A stretch of 64,000 bases of DNA from Piscibacillus halophilus (GCF_900110685.1 NZ_FOES01000001.1:62001-126000), one strand, 5' to 3'; shown: positions 34,793 to 44,395, counted from the stretch's first letter. Program-made: numbers and translations. Notes: generated by a model from the letters alone, not told the origin.

Positions 34793-35014
34793 TTATTTAC
34801 GTAATTTCTTTAATTCATCAATAATGGCGTGTATTTCAGGTACACTGATCTGATCTTTACTCTTAACCATATCATATAACTGTTTAATCTCGTGATAATC
34901 TTTTAGGGAAAAGTTATCAGGATCCATAATGGTAGGGTTAAGCACTTGAAGTTTTTTGGACAAATCATCAATGATATATTTCAAATTGTCTTCATTTGCT
35001 TCATTTAAATTCAT
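34793..35014 (-). CDS. DUF1128 family protein (YfkK-like)
   Basis: A 73-residue, mostly helical acidic protein: 'MNLNEANEDNLKYIIDDLSK', 'KLQVLNPTIMDPDNFSLKDY', 'HEIKQLYDMVKSKDQISVPE' and 'IHAIIDELKKLRK'. The pattern matches DUF1128, typified by B. subtilis YfkK, whose function is unknown. ATG 35014 has GGAG eight bases upstream. In B. subtilis yfkK is elsewhere in the genome; here it lies antisense between rnc and smc, interrupting the usual rnc-smc operon. Confidence 0.8.
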   Translation of the reverse strand: MNLNEANEDNLKYIIDDLSKKLQVLNPTIMDPDNFSLKDYHEIKQLYDMVKSKDQISVPEIHAIIDELKKLRK

Positions 35015-35134
35015 TTCATTCACTCCATTCACTTTTATGATTGTTCGTAACCTTCTTCAGCCACTGATTTTATGATAAAATAAAAAAGTTCAGATGTTAA
35101 GCTTAGAACGGAAAAATTGAGTAGGTGTTTACAT

Positions 35135-38100
35135 ATGTTTTTAAAGAAATTAGAGTCTGTTGGGTTTAAATCATTTGCTGAACGGATCACAGTTGATTTT
35201 GTTCCGGGTGTGACAGCAGTGGTTGGACCAAACGGAAGTGGAAAGTCAAACATCACAGACGCGATTCGTTGGGTGCTAGGTGAGCAATCAGCTAAATCAC
35301 TTCGTGGAGCCAAGATGGAAGATATTATTTTTGCAGGAAGTGATTCTAGAAGAGCGCTTAATGTTGCAGAAGTAACACTAACGTTAGATAACAAAGACCA
35401 AAGACTCCCAATCGATTATGAAGAAGTAGCAGTGACAAGACGAGTATATCGATCTGGTGAGAGTGAATATTTAATTAATAAACAGTCATGCCGTTTAAAA
35501 GATATCGTTGATCTGTTTATGGATTCTGGTTTAGGTAAGGAAGCTTTTTCGATTATTAGCCAAGGTAAAGTCGAAGAAATCCTGAGTTCTAAATCCGAAG
35601 AAAGACGCTCTATTTTTGAAGAAGCTGCTGGTGTTTTAAAATATAAACAGCGTAAAAATAAAGCAGTTAAAAAATTGAGTGAGACAGATGATAACTTAAA
35701 TCGTGTAGAAGACATTATCCATGAAATTGAAGGGCAGTTAGAACCTTTAAAAGAACAAGCTGCCGTTGCTAAAGAATATTTAGAGAAAAAAGAAGAATTA
35801 GAACAACATGAAGTATCACTTATAGTAACAGAGATTGAACAAATTCATACGCAATGGGGCGAGTTACTCCAAGAAATTGACACGATCAAAGAACAGTTAG
35901 TTGAAGAGAAAACGTCAATACAAGCTGATGAATCCAAAGTAGAAGAAATTGGACAGCATATTCAGTCGCTAGATGAAAAGATTGAAGACCTTCAAGATAA
36001 AAAACTTAAGTTTACACAACAGATTGAGCAATTAGATGGTCAAAAGAATTTATTAGTCGAGCGGTTAAAACATTACGATGAGAGCAAGGAGAAGCTCGTT
36101 CATGATATAAAAGAAACTCAAGATCAAATTGATCAATATGAGCTAGATTACGAAGATCATGAGATGAAGCTTAACGTATTACGAGCTCAACGTGATGAAA
36201 CAAAACAAACGATTAAAGATATCAAGGAAGATATAGATAATTCAGGTGTTGATATCGAAGATCAAATTGAATCAATGAAAGCAGAGTATATCGAGGTATT
36301 AAATGAACAAGCTGCAAACAGAAATGAGAAAGCCTCGATTGAGAAACAAATAGAACAAACCAAAGCCCGTAAGCAACGTTTGGATGAACGTTTTGAAAAA
36401 TTAATTGAAGAGCGAGAATCGTTAGAAGAAGATCAATCCGCTCAAGCCCAAGAAAAAGTCTCTTTAGATGACCAACTTCAAAAAATTAACCAAGAGTTAA
36501 AGGAATTACAAGACCTTCATCAGCAATTAACTGATGAAATCCGTCAAGATGAAGAAAAACTTTATAAAGGCTACCGAATCATTGAACAGTTACGTTCAAA
36601 AAAGGACATGCTAGAAGATATGAAAGAATCATATAGCGGTTTCTTTCACGGGGTTAAGTCAATTTTACAGGCAAAAGAAAAAGGAAGTCTTGAAGGAATC
36701 CACGGTGCTGTTGCACAAATAATCGATATTCCGAATGATTATGTGACAGCGATGGAGACCGCATTAGGAGGACAAGCTCAAAATATCGTCGTAGGGAATG
36801 ATCAAGAAGCAAGAAAAGCGATTCAATGGTTAAAGAAAACGAACAGTGGACGTGCAACATTTTTACCTATGTCAACGATTAAACCACGTCACATTGATTC
36901 AAGAGTGATCGATCAAATTCATCACCACGATGGGTTTGTAGGTATAGGTTCAGACTTAGTTAAATATAACTCTACTTACGACGCAATCGTAAAAAGCCTG
37001 CTTGGAAATGTTTTAATTGCTAAAACACTAAAAGATGCAAATGATTTAGCAAGAAAGAGCAACCACCGCTTTCGTATTGTGACTTTAGAGGGTGACGTTG
37101 TGAACCCAGGTGGTTCAATGAGCGGTGGTGCAAAAAAACAATCCAATCAAACATCGTTATTTACTCGGGATCGTGAATTAGAAGAAGTACAATCAAAATT
37201 AAAAGATTTTGAAACCAAAAGCTTAGATTTTGAAAGAAAGCTTAGTGAAAAGAAAAAACGTCATAAACAAATACAACAAGATTTACAAGAAAAGCAAACT
37301 GCTAAAGATGAATTATATGACAAATATCAAATGGTAAAAGAAAGTTATCAATCATTACAAGCTCGTTTATCAAATATTAACGACCAACTATCGGTTTATG
37401 ATCAAGAAAATAATCAGCACGAAGAAGAAATTGGACAACTGTCAGCAGAATTAGAGTCCATAACAGAGAAATTATCGACTCAAGATGAACAATCTGAAAA
37501 ACTTCGTCAAGAAATAGATAATTTATCATCCAATCAATCTGACTTTAAAGCTAATGTTGAAAAACATAAAGAGAAGTTAAACCATATGCAAATCAGATTG
37601 GCTGAACAAGAAAGTGAAGTTCGAAACCAAAACGAGCGATTAAATCAAATACAAGAGAATTTAAACGAAGCAAGGGTTGAAAAACAACAATATGAAGAAG
37701 AATTAGAGCGTCTTGAGGAGTCACATCAAAACTCACAAACAATTGATGAACTATCCAACACGATTACAGAGGCGCGTACACAACTAGTTAACATTAATGA
37801 TCAGCTTGATCAATCTCGTGAAGAACGTCAAAAACACATTCAATCTCGTGATGATTTAGAACGAGAGTTAAAAGAACGAAATCGACAATATCAACAAAAG
37901 AATAGTCATATGCAGCAACTTGAAGTTAAAGCGAATCGTTTAGATGTCGACTTAGAAAATCGATTGAATCATTTAAGAGAAGAGTATATGCTTACATTTG
38001 AGAAAGCTAAACGTGACTATGGAATAACTGAAGAAATTGAAGAAACACGTGAAAAAGTAAAATTGATTAAACGTGCGATTGATGAATTAGGTACGGTTAA

Positions 38101-38704
38101 CCTTGGATCAATTGAAGAATATGAACGAATCCAAGAAAGGTATGAATTTTTAACTGAACAACAACAAGATTTATTAGAAGCAAAAGAAACATTACATTCT
38201 ATTATTCAAGAAATGGATGAAGAAATGATTCGCCGATTTAGCGAAACATTCGAACAAATTCAAGAGCAATTTACGACTGTGTTCAAAGAATTATTTGGTG
38301 GTGGACGAGCAGAACTTAAGTTAACGAATCCGGATGATCTATTAGAGACAGGTGTAGATATTATCGCACAGCCACCAGGTAAAAAACTCCAAAATTTAAG
38401 TCTGTTATCAGGTGGAGAAAGAGCTCTTACGGCAATTGCATTACTATTTGCTATTTTAAGGGTTAGACCAGTGCCATTTTGTGTTTTAGATGAGGTTGAA
38501 GCAGCACTTGATGAAGCAAATGTTATGCGTTTTGGAAAATATTTAAATGAGTTTTCAAAACAAACCCAGTTTATCGTGATTACTCATCGTAAAGGAACAA
38601 TGGAAAATGCAGACGTTTTATATGGAATTACCATGCAAGAATCAGGTGTATCGAAGCTTGTATCTGTTAAATTAGAAGAAACAGAAGAAATGGTATTAAA
38701 TTGA
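35135..38704 (+). CDS. smc: Chromosome condensation ATPase SMC
   Basis: A 1189-residue SMC protein. The N-terminal Walker A is 'VVGPNGSGKSNITDAIRWVL' (about residues 27-46), a first coiled coil runs to about 500, the hinge (about 500-670) contains 'GAVAQIIDIPNDYVTAMETA' and 'PGGSMSGGAKKQ', then the return coil. The head closes with the ABC signature 'LSLLSGGERALTAIALLFAI' and Walker B 'PFCVLDEVEAALDEANVMRF'. With ScpA/ScpB it extrudes DNA loops and segregates origins. ATG 35135 follows GTAGGTG; a TTG at 35117 is less likely. Confidence 0.97.
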   Translation: MFLKKLESVGFKSFAERITVDFVPGVTAVVGPNGSGKSNITDAIRWVLGEQSAKSLRGAKMEDIIFAGSDSRRALNVAEVTLTLDNKDQRLPIDYEEVAVTRRVYRSGESEYLINKQSCRLKDIVDLFMDSGLGKEAFSIISQGKVEEILSSKSEERRSIFEEAAGVLKYKQRKNKAVKKLSETDDNLNRVEDIIHEIEGQLEPLKEQAAVAKEYLEKKEELEQHEVSLIVTEIEQIHTQWGELLQEIDTIKEQLVEEKTSIQADESKVEEIGQHIQSLDEKIEDLQDKKLKFTQQIEQLDGQKNLLVERLKHYDESKEKLVHDIKETQDQIDQYELDYEDHEMKLNVLRAQRDETKQTIKDIKEDIDNSGVDIEDQIESMKAEYIEVLNEQAANRNEKASIEKQIEQTKARKQRLDERFEKLIEERESLEEDQSAQAQEKVSLDDQLQKINQELKELQDLHQQLTDEIRQDEEKLYKGYRIIEQLRSKKDMLEDMKESYSGFFHGVKSILQAKEKGSLEGIHGAVAQIIDIPNDYVTAMETALGGQAQNIVVGNDQEARKAIQWLKKTNSGRATFLPMSTIKPRHIDSRVIDQIHHHDGFVGIGSDLVKYNSTYDAIVKSLLGNVLIAKTLKDANDLARKSNHRFRIVTLEGDVVNPGGSMSGGAKKQSNQTSLFTRDRELEEVQSKLKDFETKSLDFERKLSEKKKRHKQIQQDLQEKQTAKDELYDKYQMVKESYQSLQARLSNINDQLSVYDQENNQHEEEIGQLSAELESITEKLSTQDEQSEKLRQEIDNLSSNQSDFKANVEKHKEKLNHMQIRLAEQESEVRNQNERLNQIQENLNEARVEKQQYEEELERLEESHQNSQTIDELSNTITEARTQLVNINDQLDQSREERQKHIQSRDDLERELKERNRQYQQKNSHMQQLEVKANRLDVDLENRLNHLREEYMLTFEKAKRDYGITEEIEETREKVKLIKRAIDELGTVNLGSIEEYERIQERYEFLTEQQQDLLEAKETLHSIIQEMDEEMIRRFSETFEQIQEQFTTVFKELFGGGRAELKLTNPDDLLETGVDIIAQPPGKKLQNLSLLSGGERALTAIALLFAILRVRPVPFCVLDEVEAALDEANVMRFGKYLNEFSKQTQFIVITHRKGTMENADVLYGITMQESGVSKLVSVKLEETEEMVLN

Positions 38705-38722
38705 TAGGAAGGGAAGACAGAT

Positions 38723-39718
38723 ATGGGATTTTTTAAAAAATTAAAAGATAAAATTAGTTCTCAAACCGATCAAGTGACCGATAAATTTAAAGATGGAATG
38801 GCAAAGACAAGGGATTCATTTACAACTAAAGTAAATGATTTAGTTGCACGTTATCGTAAAGTTGATGAAGAATTCTTTGAAGAGCTTGAAGAAATATTAA
38901 TTTCTGCTGATGTTGGTGTTGAAACAGTCATGACACTAATTGAAGAGCTAGAAATGGAAGTCAAAAGACGCAATATCCAAGAAACAGAAGAAGTTAAAGA
39001 GGTTATTTCAGAAAAATTGGTTGAAATCTATTATGATGGTGATGATGAATCGATTGAAAAGCTAAATCTTAACGAAGATGGGTTATCGGTCATCTTAACA
39101 GTAGGAGTAAACGGTGTGGGTAAGACAACGACCATTGGTAAATTAGCTCATCGTTTAAAAGAAGAAGGTAAAACAGTACTCTTAGCAGCAGGTGATACGT
39201 TTAGAGCAGGTGCCATCGACCAATTAGAAGTATGGGGTGAACGCGCAGGTATCGATGTGATTAAACATAGTGAAGGAAGTGATCCAGCAGCTGTTATTTA
39301 TGATGGAATTCAAGCTGCTAAGTCACGCGGTGCTGATGTATTAATTTGCGACACAGCAGGACGATTACAAAATAAAGTCAATCTAATGAATGAATTAGCT
39401 AAGGTTAAAAAAGTGATTTCAAGAGAAATCGATGGGGCACCTCATGAGACATTATTAGTTTTAGATGCAACCACTGGACAAAATGCTTTAAGTCAGGCGA
39501 AAACGTTCAAAGAAGCAACGGATGTTTCAGGAATCGTTCTTACAAAACTAGACGGTACAGCTCGTGGTGGGATTGTCCTTGCAATCCGAAATGAGTTAGA
39601 TATTCCAGTTAAATTTGTTGGATTAGGTGAAAAAATGGAAGACTTACAACCATTTGATGCCCACCAATTCGTTTATGGATTATTTGGAGATTTAATGGTT
39701 GAACCATCCGATGAATAG
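38723..39718 (+). CDS. ftsY: SRP receptor FtsY
   Basis: A 331-residue SRP GTPase. A short N-terminal amphipathic/helical part ('[20 protein letters not shown]') likely contacts the membrane, as in Bacillus FtsY, which lacks the long acidic A domain of E. coli. NG domain motifs are '[18 protein letters not shown]' (G1), '[17 protein letters not shown]', '[19 protein letters not shown]' (G3), '[10 protein letters not shown]' (G4) and '[18 protein letters not shown]'. It docks SRP-ribosome complexes at SecYEG. It is 18 bases after smc and 17 before ylxM. Confidence 0.97.
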   Translation: MGFFKKLKDKISSQTDQVTDKFKDGMAKTRDSFTTKVNDLVARYRKVDEEFFEELEEILISADVGVETVMTLIEELEMEVKRRNIQETEEVKEVISEKLVEIYYDGDDESIEKLNLNEDGLSVILTVGVNGVGKTTTIGKLAHRLKEEGKTVLLAAGDTFRAGAIDQLEVWGERAGIDVIKHSEGSDPAAVIYDGIQAAKSRGADVLICDTAGRLQNKVNLMNELAKVKKVISREIDGAPHETLLVLDATTGQNALSQAKTFKEATDVSGIVLTKLDGTARGGIVLAIRNELDIPVKFVGLGEKMEDLQPFDAHQFVYGLFGDLMVEPSDE

Positions 39719-39735
39719 ATAAGGAGGCTGCTTGT

Positions 39736-40062
39736 GTGTTAGAAAAAACGACACGGATTAATTATTTATTTGACTTCTATCAAGAATTACTAACACCAAA
39801 ACAGAAAAATTATATGGAATTATACTATTTGGAAGATTATTCCCTTGGGGAAATTTCTGAGACTTATGATGTTAGTAGGCAAGCAGTTTATGATAATATT
39901 AGACGTACAGAAGCTATGCTAGAAGAATATGAAGAAAAGCTAGGCTTATATAGACGGTTTGAGGAGCAAAGTCGTATTTTAGAAGAGATGAGAGACTCTC
40001 TTTCTAAAAAAGACCTCAAGCGTGTTAGTTCTTTAATTGAAGAGCTGGAAAACCTAGATTAG
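39736..40062 (+). CDS. ylxM: UPF0122 / YlxM-family SRP-associated DNA-binding-like protein
   Basis: A 108-residue protein with a sigma-70 region-4-like helix-turn-helix: '[20 protein letters not shown]' then '[20 protein letters not shown]', followed by a helical tail. It matches YlxM (UPF0122), always found beside ffh in Firmicutes; in streptococci it modulates SRP activity. Start GTG 39736 with AAGGAGGCTG. It ends 12 bases before ffh, so it is co-expressed. Confidence 0.93.
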   Translation: MLEKTTRINYLFDFYQELLTPKQKNYMELYYLEDYSLGEISETYDVSRQAVYDNIRRTEAMLEEYEEKLGLYRRFEEQSRILEEMRDSLSKKDLKRVSSLIEELENLD

Positions 40063-40074
40063 GAGGACGGTCAA

Positions 40075-41418
40075 ATGGCATTTGAAGGATTAGCCGACCG
40101 ATTACAAGGCACGATTAAGAAAATTACCGGTAAAGGTAAAGTATCTGAACAAGACGTAAAAGAAATGACACGTGAAGTTCGATTAGCTTTACTTGAGGCC
40201 GATGTTAACTTTAAAGTCGTTAAAGATTTAATTAAACGTATAAAAGAGCGTGCAATCGGACAGGAAGTATTACAAGGTTTAAACCCTGGACAACAAGTCA
40301 TTAAAGTGGTTAAAGAAGAATTAACCGATTTAATGGGTGGCGAACAAAGCAAGATTGCCGTAGCCAGCAAACCGCCAACTGTTATTATGATGGTTGGTTT
40401 ACAAGGTGCAGGTAAAACAACAACAACTGGTAAGTTGGCCAATCATTTAAGAAAAAAATTCAATCGTAATCCAATGTTAGTGGCTGCTGACGTTTATCGT
40501 CCGGCTGCTATTAATCAATTAGAAACGTTAGGTAAGCAGTTAGACATGCCAGTCTTTTCTAAAGGAACAGAGGCAAATCCTGTTGATATCGCAAAGGAAG
40601 CGATTGAGCAAGCAAAGGAAGAACACAAAGATTATGTGATCATCGATACAGCTGGTCGCCTTCATATTGATGAAGGGTTAATGGATGAGTTGCACAACAT
40701 TAAAGAAGCGGTCAATCCTGATGAAATATTCCTCGTTGTAGATTCAATGACTGGTCAGGATGCCGTTAATGTTGCACAAAGCTTCGATGAACAACTTGAT
40801 ATTTCGGGTGTTGTTTTAACGAAGTTAGACGGTGATACACGTGGTGGTGCTGCATTATCTATTAGAGCTGTTACTGGTAAACCGATTAAGTTCGCTGGTA
40901 TGGGTGAAAAATTAGATCAGCTTGAAGCGTTCCACCCAGACCGTATGGCTTCAAGAATTTTAGGAATGGGCGATGTTTTAAGCCTGATTGAAAAGGCTGA
41001 GACAGAAGTCGATGAGAAGAAAGCTAAGGAAATGGAACAGAAAATGCGCGATATGTCCTTTACGTTTGAGGATTTCCTAGAGCAAATGGAACAAGTGCGC
41101 AATATGGGACCTTTAGATGATTTAATGAGCATGATGCCTGGAGCTAACAAAATGAAAGGCATGAAAAATATGCAATTAGATGAGAAGCAAATTGATCATG
41201 TTGAAGCCATTATTCAATCTATGACCAAACAAGAGCGTGTCGATCCAAGCGTTATTAACGCAAGTCGTAAAAAACGTATTGCTAAGGGTTCTGGAACATC
41301 GGTTTCACAAGTCAACCGTCTACTAAAACAATTCAATGAAATGAAGAAAATGATGAAGCAAATGATGGGTGGCAAAAAAGGAAAGAAAAAAGGTGGATTA
41401 AATTTTCCGTTCATGTAA
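40075..41418 (+). CDS. ffh: Signal recognition particle protein Ffh (SRP54)
   Basis: A 447-residue SRP54. The N domain (about 1-90) precedes G1 'MMVGLQGAGKTTTTGKLANH', 'AADVYRPAAINQLETLG', 'IIDTAGRLHIDEGLMDEL' (G3), 'TKLDGDTRGGAALSIRA' (G4) and 'GMGEKLDQLEAFHPDRMASR'. The methionine-rich M domain (about 300-447) contains 'NMGPLDDLMSMMPG', the RNA-binding 'RKKRIAKGSGTSVSQVNRLL' and a basic tail 'MMGGKKGKKKGG'. It binds signal peptides and SRP RNA. ATG 40075 follows AGGAGGACGG. Confidence 0.98.
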   Translation: MAFEGLADRLQGTIKKITGKGKVSEQDVKEMTREVRLALLEADVNFKVVKDLIKRIKERAIGQEVLQGLNPGQQVIKVVKEELTDLMGGEQSKIAVASKPPTVIMMVGLQGAGKTTTTGKLANHLRKKFNRNPMLVAADVYRPAAINQLETLGKQLDMPVFSKGTEANPVDIAKEAIEQAKEEHKDYVIIDTAGRLHIDEGLMDELHNIKEAVNPDEIFLVVDSMTGQDAVNVAQSFDEQLDISGVVLTKLDGDTRGGAALSIRAVTGKPIKFAGMGEKLDQLEAFHPDRMASRILGMGDVLSLIEKAETEVDEKKAKEMEQKMRDMSFTFEDFLEQMEQVRNMGPLDDLMSMMPGANKMKGMKNMQLDEKQIDHVEAIIQSMTKQERVDPSVINASRKKRIAKGSGTSVSQVNRLLKQFNEMKKMMKQMMGGKKGKKKGGLNFPFM

Positions 41419-41429
41419 TGGAAAAATAC

Positions 41430-41458
41430 TTTACACACTTTTGGACATCTGATACAAT
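41430..41458 (+). promoter_or_regulatory. Promoter of rpsP
   Basis: TTTACA (41430-41435), a 17-base spacer and TACAAT (41453-41458) lie in the ffh-rpsP gap, 39 bases before the S16 start codon. Confidence 0.75.
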
Positions 41459-41496
41459 TTATTCTTGTGAGAAGGAAATTTGATGGAGGTGTAATG

Positions 41497-41766
41497 ATGG
41501 CAGTAAAAATTCGTATGAAAAGAATGGGTTCTAAAAGAAAACCTTACTATCGTGTAGTAGTTGCAGACTCACGTTCTCCACGTGATGGTCGCATTATTGA
41601 ACAGATTGGCACATATAATCCTTTAAGCGAAACTCCAGAAGTTTCAATTGATGAAGATAAAGCTTTAGATTGGTTATCTAAAGGCGCTAAGCCAAGCGAT
41701 ACGGTTCGTAACCTATTCTCAAAAGAAGGCATCATGACGAAATTTCACGAGTCAAAAGCTAAATAG
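41497..41766 (+). CDS. rpsP: 30S ribosomal protein S16
   Basis: An 89-residue S16: '[20 protein letters not shown]' and '[20 protein letters not shown]', ending '[20 protein letters not shown]'. The second of two adjacent ATGs (41497) is chosen because GGAGGTG lies 6 bases before it and the family begins MAVKIR. It has its own promoter and is followed 17 bases later by khpA, the conserved rpsP-khpA-ylqD-rimM-trmD-rplS order. Confidence 0.97.
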   Translation: MAVKIRMKRMGSKRKPYYRVVVADSRSPRDGRIIEQIGTYNPLSETPEVSIDEDKALDWLSKGAKPSDTVRNLFSKEGIMTKFHESKAK

Positions 41767-41783
41767 TAAAGGTTAGTGATATC

Positions 41784-42011
41784 ATGAAAGCCTTAATTGA
41801 AACGATTGTACAACCACTCGTTGATCATCCTGAAGAAGTTCAGGTAACCGTTGAAGAGACGGATGAAAAAATTCGATATCATTTAACGGTTAACGAGAAC
41901 GATGTTGGTAAAGTCATTGGTAAGAATGGCCGAATTGCTAAAGCGATTCGAACGGTCGTTCATGCCGCTGGATCAGATATTGATAAAAAAATATTCGTGG
42001 ATATTATGTAA
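41784..42011 (+). CDS. khpA: KH-domain RNA-binding protein KhpA (YlqC)
   Basis: A 75-residue protein that is one KH domain, with the GXXG loop in 'NDVGKVIGKNGRIAKAIRTV' (G-K-N-G). It matches YlqC/KhpA, which pairs with KhpB (Jag) and binds many transcripts in Gram-positive bacteria, affecting cell division and elongation. ATG 41784 has AAAGGTTAGTG upstream, a modest site. After it the operon pauses for a 275-base gap that holds a long inverted repeat. Confidence 0.95.
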   Translation: MKALIETIVQPLVDHPEEVQVTVEETDEKIRYHLTVNENDVGKVIGKNGRIAKAIRTVVHAAGSDIDKKIFVDIM

Positions 42012-42091
42012 ATGGGAGAGGTCTAACCTTTCCCATTTTTAACAAGTAAAAGATAAGATTATTATTTTATTTAAAATATTAAGTGTTATTT

Positions 42092-42157
42092 TGCAGTTGA
42101 AATACATGTTGACTCCTGCGATTCGTATGTTGGAAGGCGAAGTGTATTTCAACTGCA
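42092..42157. repeat. 15-bp perfect inverted repeat between khpA and ylqD
   Basis: TGCAGTTGAAATACA (42092-42106) is the exact reverse complement of TGTATTTCAACTGCA (42143-42157), separated by 36 bases that include GACTCCTGCG. No T-run follows, so it is not a standard terminator. It could be a mobile palindromic element (MITE/REP-like), a structured RNA or an mRNA processing site in this 275-base gap. Confidence 0.8.
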
Positions 42158-42286
42158 TAATCATGTGAAATAGTTCATCGGTCAAAGACGATTTTTCTTT
42201 TGAAACAGCTCGGTTAACCTTCACGTTTAAACTGGCTCTGTTAAAATATAGACAGAGAGATTAAAATAAATCAGTAGGTGGATTCA

Positions 42287-42673
42287 ATGAAAATATTTAG
42301 AAAAACCACGGTTAAACAAATTGTAACTGAGCAAAGCCGAGAAAAATTGAAAGAGAAATTTAATCACAAAATAGGACAAGCTAAAAAAGAGATTGAACAG
42401 TTGCAATTTGAGAAAAAAAAGTTACTTTATCAAAAGCGATATAATCCACCAAAAGTTGAAGAACGGTTTGCTGTTGAAGAAAAAAAGCGTAAACAAAAGA
42501 TTGAGTGGTTAGAACAACAAGTCAAACAGCTCGACCATATACCTGAGGGTAGTGAGTTAATTGAGGGTGAAGTCGATGAGCTAGTTGAAGTTAACATTGG
42601 AGATGAGTGGGATTTAGTCTCAGGAAATCGAACCGTGACCATTAAAGATGGCCAAATTATTGAAATAAATTAG
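42287..42673 (+). CDS. ylqD: YlqD family protein
   Basis: A 128-residue protein: 'MKIFRKTTVKQIVTEQSREK', a coiled-coil middle (about 20-85) and a C-terminal beta-rich part, 'EVNIGDEWDLVSGNRTVTIK', ending 'DGQIIEIN'. This matches YlqD, a Bacillales protein of unknown function always located between khpA and rimM. ATG 42287 follows GTAGGTGG; an in-frame GTG at 42278 is part of that site. It begins a new stretch after the inverted repeat and is followed by rimM after 11 bases. Confidence 0.88.
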   Translation: MKIFRKTTVKQIVTEQSREKLKEKFNHKIGQAKKEIEQLQFEKKKLLYQKRYNPPKVEERFAVEEKKRKQKIEWLEQQVKQLDHIPEGSELIEGEVDELVEVNIGDEWDLVSGNRTVTIKDGQIIEIN

Positions 42674-42684
42674 GGTGAAGTTGA

Positions 42685-43203
42685 ATGGAACGTTATTATA
42701 ATGTAGGTAAAATTGTAAACACACATGGAGTCAAGGGTGAAGTAAGAGTTATACCAATTACTGATTTTGAAGAACGCTTTACACCTGGAAATCAACTATT
42801 ATTTTTTAAAGATGATCATGATGAAAATCCAGAAACTTTAACGGTAAAGTCACACAGAAAGCACAAACAATTTGAGTTGTTAACTTTTGAGTCTATGGAT
42901 AATATTAATGATGTTGAAAGGTTTAAAGGTGGAATTTTAAAAATATCGGAGTCAGATCTTCATGACCTAGATGAAGATGAATTTTATTATCATGAAATTA
43001 TCGGTTGTGATGTTTATAACACGGAAGGCGAACTAGTTGGAAAAGTTAAGGAAATTCTTCAGCCTGGTGCGAATGATGTTTGGGTCGTACAAAGAAAGGG
43101 GAAAAAAGATGCTCTAATTCCTTATATTGAACCAGTTGTAAAAAGTGTAGATGTTCAAAATAAAAGGATTACAATTGAAGAGATGGAAGGATTGTTAGAT
43201 TAA
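42685..43203 (+). CDS. rimM: 16S rRNA processing protein RimM
   Basis: A 172-residue 30S maturation factor that binds S19. The N-terminal barrel has '[20 protein letters not shown]' (residues 3-22), and the PRC-barrel half starts about residue 95 with '[20 protein letters not shown]' followed by '[18 protein letters not shown]' and '[15 protein letters not shown]'. ATG 42685 follows AGGGTGAAG. Its stop overlaps the trmD start (TAATG), coupling the two. Confidence 0.96.
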   Translation: MERYYNVGKIVNTHGVKGEVRVIPITDFEERFTPGNQLLFFKDDHDENPETLTVKSHRKHKQFELLTFESMDNINDVERFKGGILKISESDLHDLDEDEFYYHEIIGCDVYNTEGELVGKVKEILQPGANDVWVVQRKGKKDALIPYIEPVVKSVDVQNKRITIEEMEGLLD

Positions 43204-43952
43204 TGAAAGTTGATATTCTAACCCTTTTCCCTGAAATGTTTAAAGGTGTGTTTGAATCATCGATTTTAAAAAGAGCCCAAGAAGTAGGGGCTTTTCAATA
43301 TCGTTTAATTGATTTCCGTGATTATACAACAGATAAACATAATAAAGTCGATGATTACCCTTATGGTGGAGGCGCTGGAATGGTATTAAAGCCTCAACCT
43401 ATATTTGATGCAGTGGAAGAGGTTGTTAGTAAAGAAGAACATAAACCTCGTGTGATTCTCCTATGTCCTCAAGGTGAACCTTTTACTCAACAAAAGGCTG
43501 AGGAGTTGGCTAAAGAGGAACACCTAATAATGATTTGTGGGCATTATGAGGGATATGACGAACGTATTCGAGAACATTTAGTAACAGACGAGGTCTCTAT
43601 TGGTGATTATGTGTTAACGGGTGGTGAGTTAGGTGCAATGGTTATAACCGATAGCGTTATACGTTTGCAGCCAGAAGTCTTAGGTAACGATCAATCAGCC
43701 ACACATGATTCATTTTCAACGCGTTTGTTAGAGCACCCTCATTACACGAGACCAAATGATTTTAGAGGAATGAAAGTACCTGATATTCTCACATCTGGTC
43801 ATCATCAAAAAATAGAAGAATGGCGTACTTATCAATCATTAAAACGAACTTATCAACGAAGACCGGATTTAATTAAAGTGGATCATTTAAGTGAAAAAGA
43901 ACTAAAAATGTTAGAAGAAATCAAGGCGGAAGATGTTGCAACAGATAAGTGA
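43203..43952 (+). CDS. trmD: tRNA (guanine-37-N1)-methyltransferase
   Basis: A 249-residue SPOUT methyltransferase that makes m1G37 and prevents +1 frameshifting. It shows '[20 protein letters not shown]', '[20 protein letters not shown]', the knot '[20 protein letters not shown]' with the catalytic Asp, and '[20 protein letters not shown]'. The C-terminal domain contains '[20 protein letters not shown]'. Its end overlaps the promoter for rplS. Confidence 0.97.
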   Translation: MKVDILTLFPEMFKGVFESSILKRAQEVGAFQYRLIDFRDYTTDKHNKVDDYPYGGGAGMVLKPQPIFDAVEEVVSKEEHKPRVILLCPQGEPFTQQKAEELAKEEHLIMICGHYEGYDERIREHLVTDEVSIGDYVLTGGELGAMVITDSVIRLQPEVLGNDQSATHDSFSTRLLEHPHYTRPNDFRGMKVPDILTSGHHQKIEEWRTYQSLKRTYQRRPDLIKVDHLSEKELKMLEEIKAEDVATDK

Positions 43953-43964
43953 TTATGGTATATT
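43936..43964 (+). promoter_or_regulatory. Promoter of rplS
   Basis: TTGCAA (43936-43941), a 17-base spacer and TATATT (43959-43964) straddle the trmD stop codon, giving rplS its own transcript with a leader of about 80 bases. Confidence 0.65.
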
Positions 43965-43971
43965 AATCTAG

Positions 43972-44046
43972 TGCTTAAGTGTAGTTTAAGCTTAAAACGA
44001 TGTTCCGCTGCGAATAAAGCAAGAGCATTAGTGAGAAGGAGTGAAA
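43972..44046 (+). ncRNA. Probable L19 ribosomal-protein leader
   Basis: The rplS leader contains a hairpin GCTTAA/TTAAGC (43973-43978, 43986-43991). A second structured element follows, around GATGTTCCGCTGCG with AAGCAAGAGCATT able to close on it (ATG/CAT and GCT/AGC pairs). The TGTTCCGCTG box and position fit the Firmicute L19_leader, an autoregulatory site for L19. I recall the family from memory and could not run a covariance search. Confidence 0.55.
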
Positions 44047-44050
44047 GAGA

Positions 44051-44395
44051 ATGCAAGAACTTCTAAACAAAGTAGCTCAAGATCAATTACGTACAGATCT
44101 TCCTGAATTCCGTGCTGGTGATACAGTAAAAGTTCACGTTAAAGTTGTTGAGGGTAACCGTGAGCGTATTCAGGTATTCCAAGGTGTTGTCATCAAGCGT
44201 CGTGGTGGCGGCATTAGTGAAACATTCACTGTACGTAAGGTATCATACGGTGTAGGTGTTGAGCGTACGTTCCCAGTACATTCTCCACGTGTAGACAAGA
44301 TTGAAGTTACTCGTCGCGGTAAAGTACGTCGTGCGAAACTTTACTATCTACGTAACCTACGTGGTAAAGCTGCAAGAATTAAAGAAATTCGTTAA
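44051..44395 (+). CDS. rplS: 50S ribosomal protein L19
   Basis: A 114-residue L19: '[20 protein letters not shown]', '[20 protein letters not shown]', '[20 protein letters not shown]' and '[20 protein letters not shown]', ending '[16 protein letters not shown]'-like in '[14 protein letters not shown]'. It sits at the 30S-50S interface. GGAGTG lies nine bases before ATG 44051. A separate promoter and leader precede it and a strong terminator follows, making it a discrete unit. Confidence 0.98.
   Translation: MQELLNKVAQDQLRTDLPEFRAGDTVKVHVKVVEGNRERIQVFQGVVIKRRGGGISETFTVRKVSYGVGVERTFPVHSPRVDKIEVTRRGKVRRAKLYYLRNLRGKAARIKEIR

Noticed and set aside
42039-42224. 61-codon open frame on the minus strand in the khpA-ylqD gap
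   Set aside because: It has no family resemblance or good ribosome site and includes both arms of the inverted repeat, so it is an accident of AT-rich non-coding DNA.
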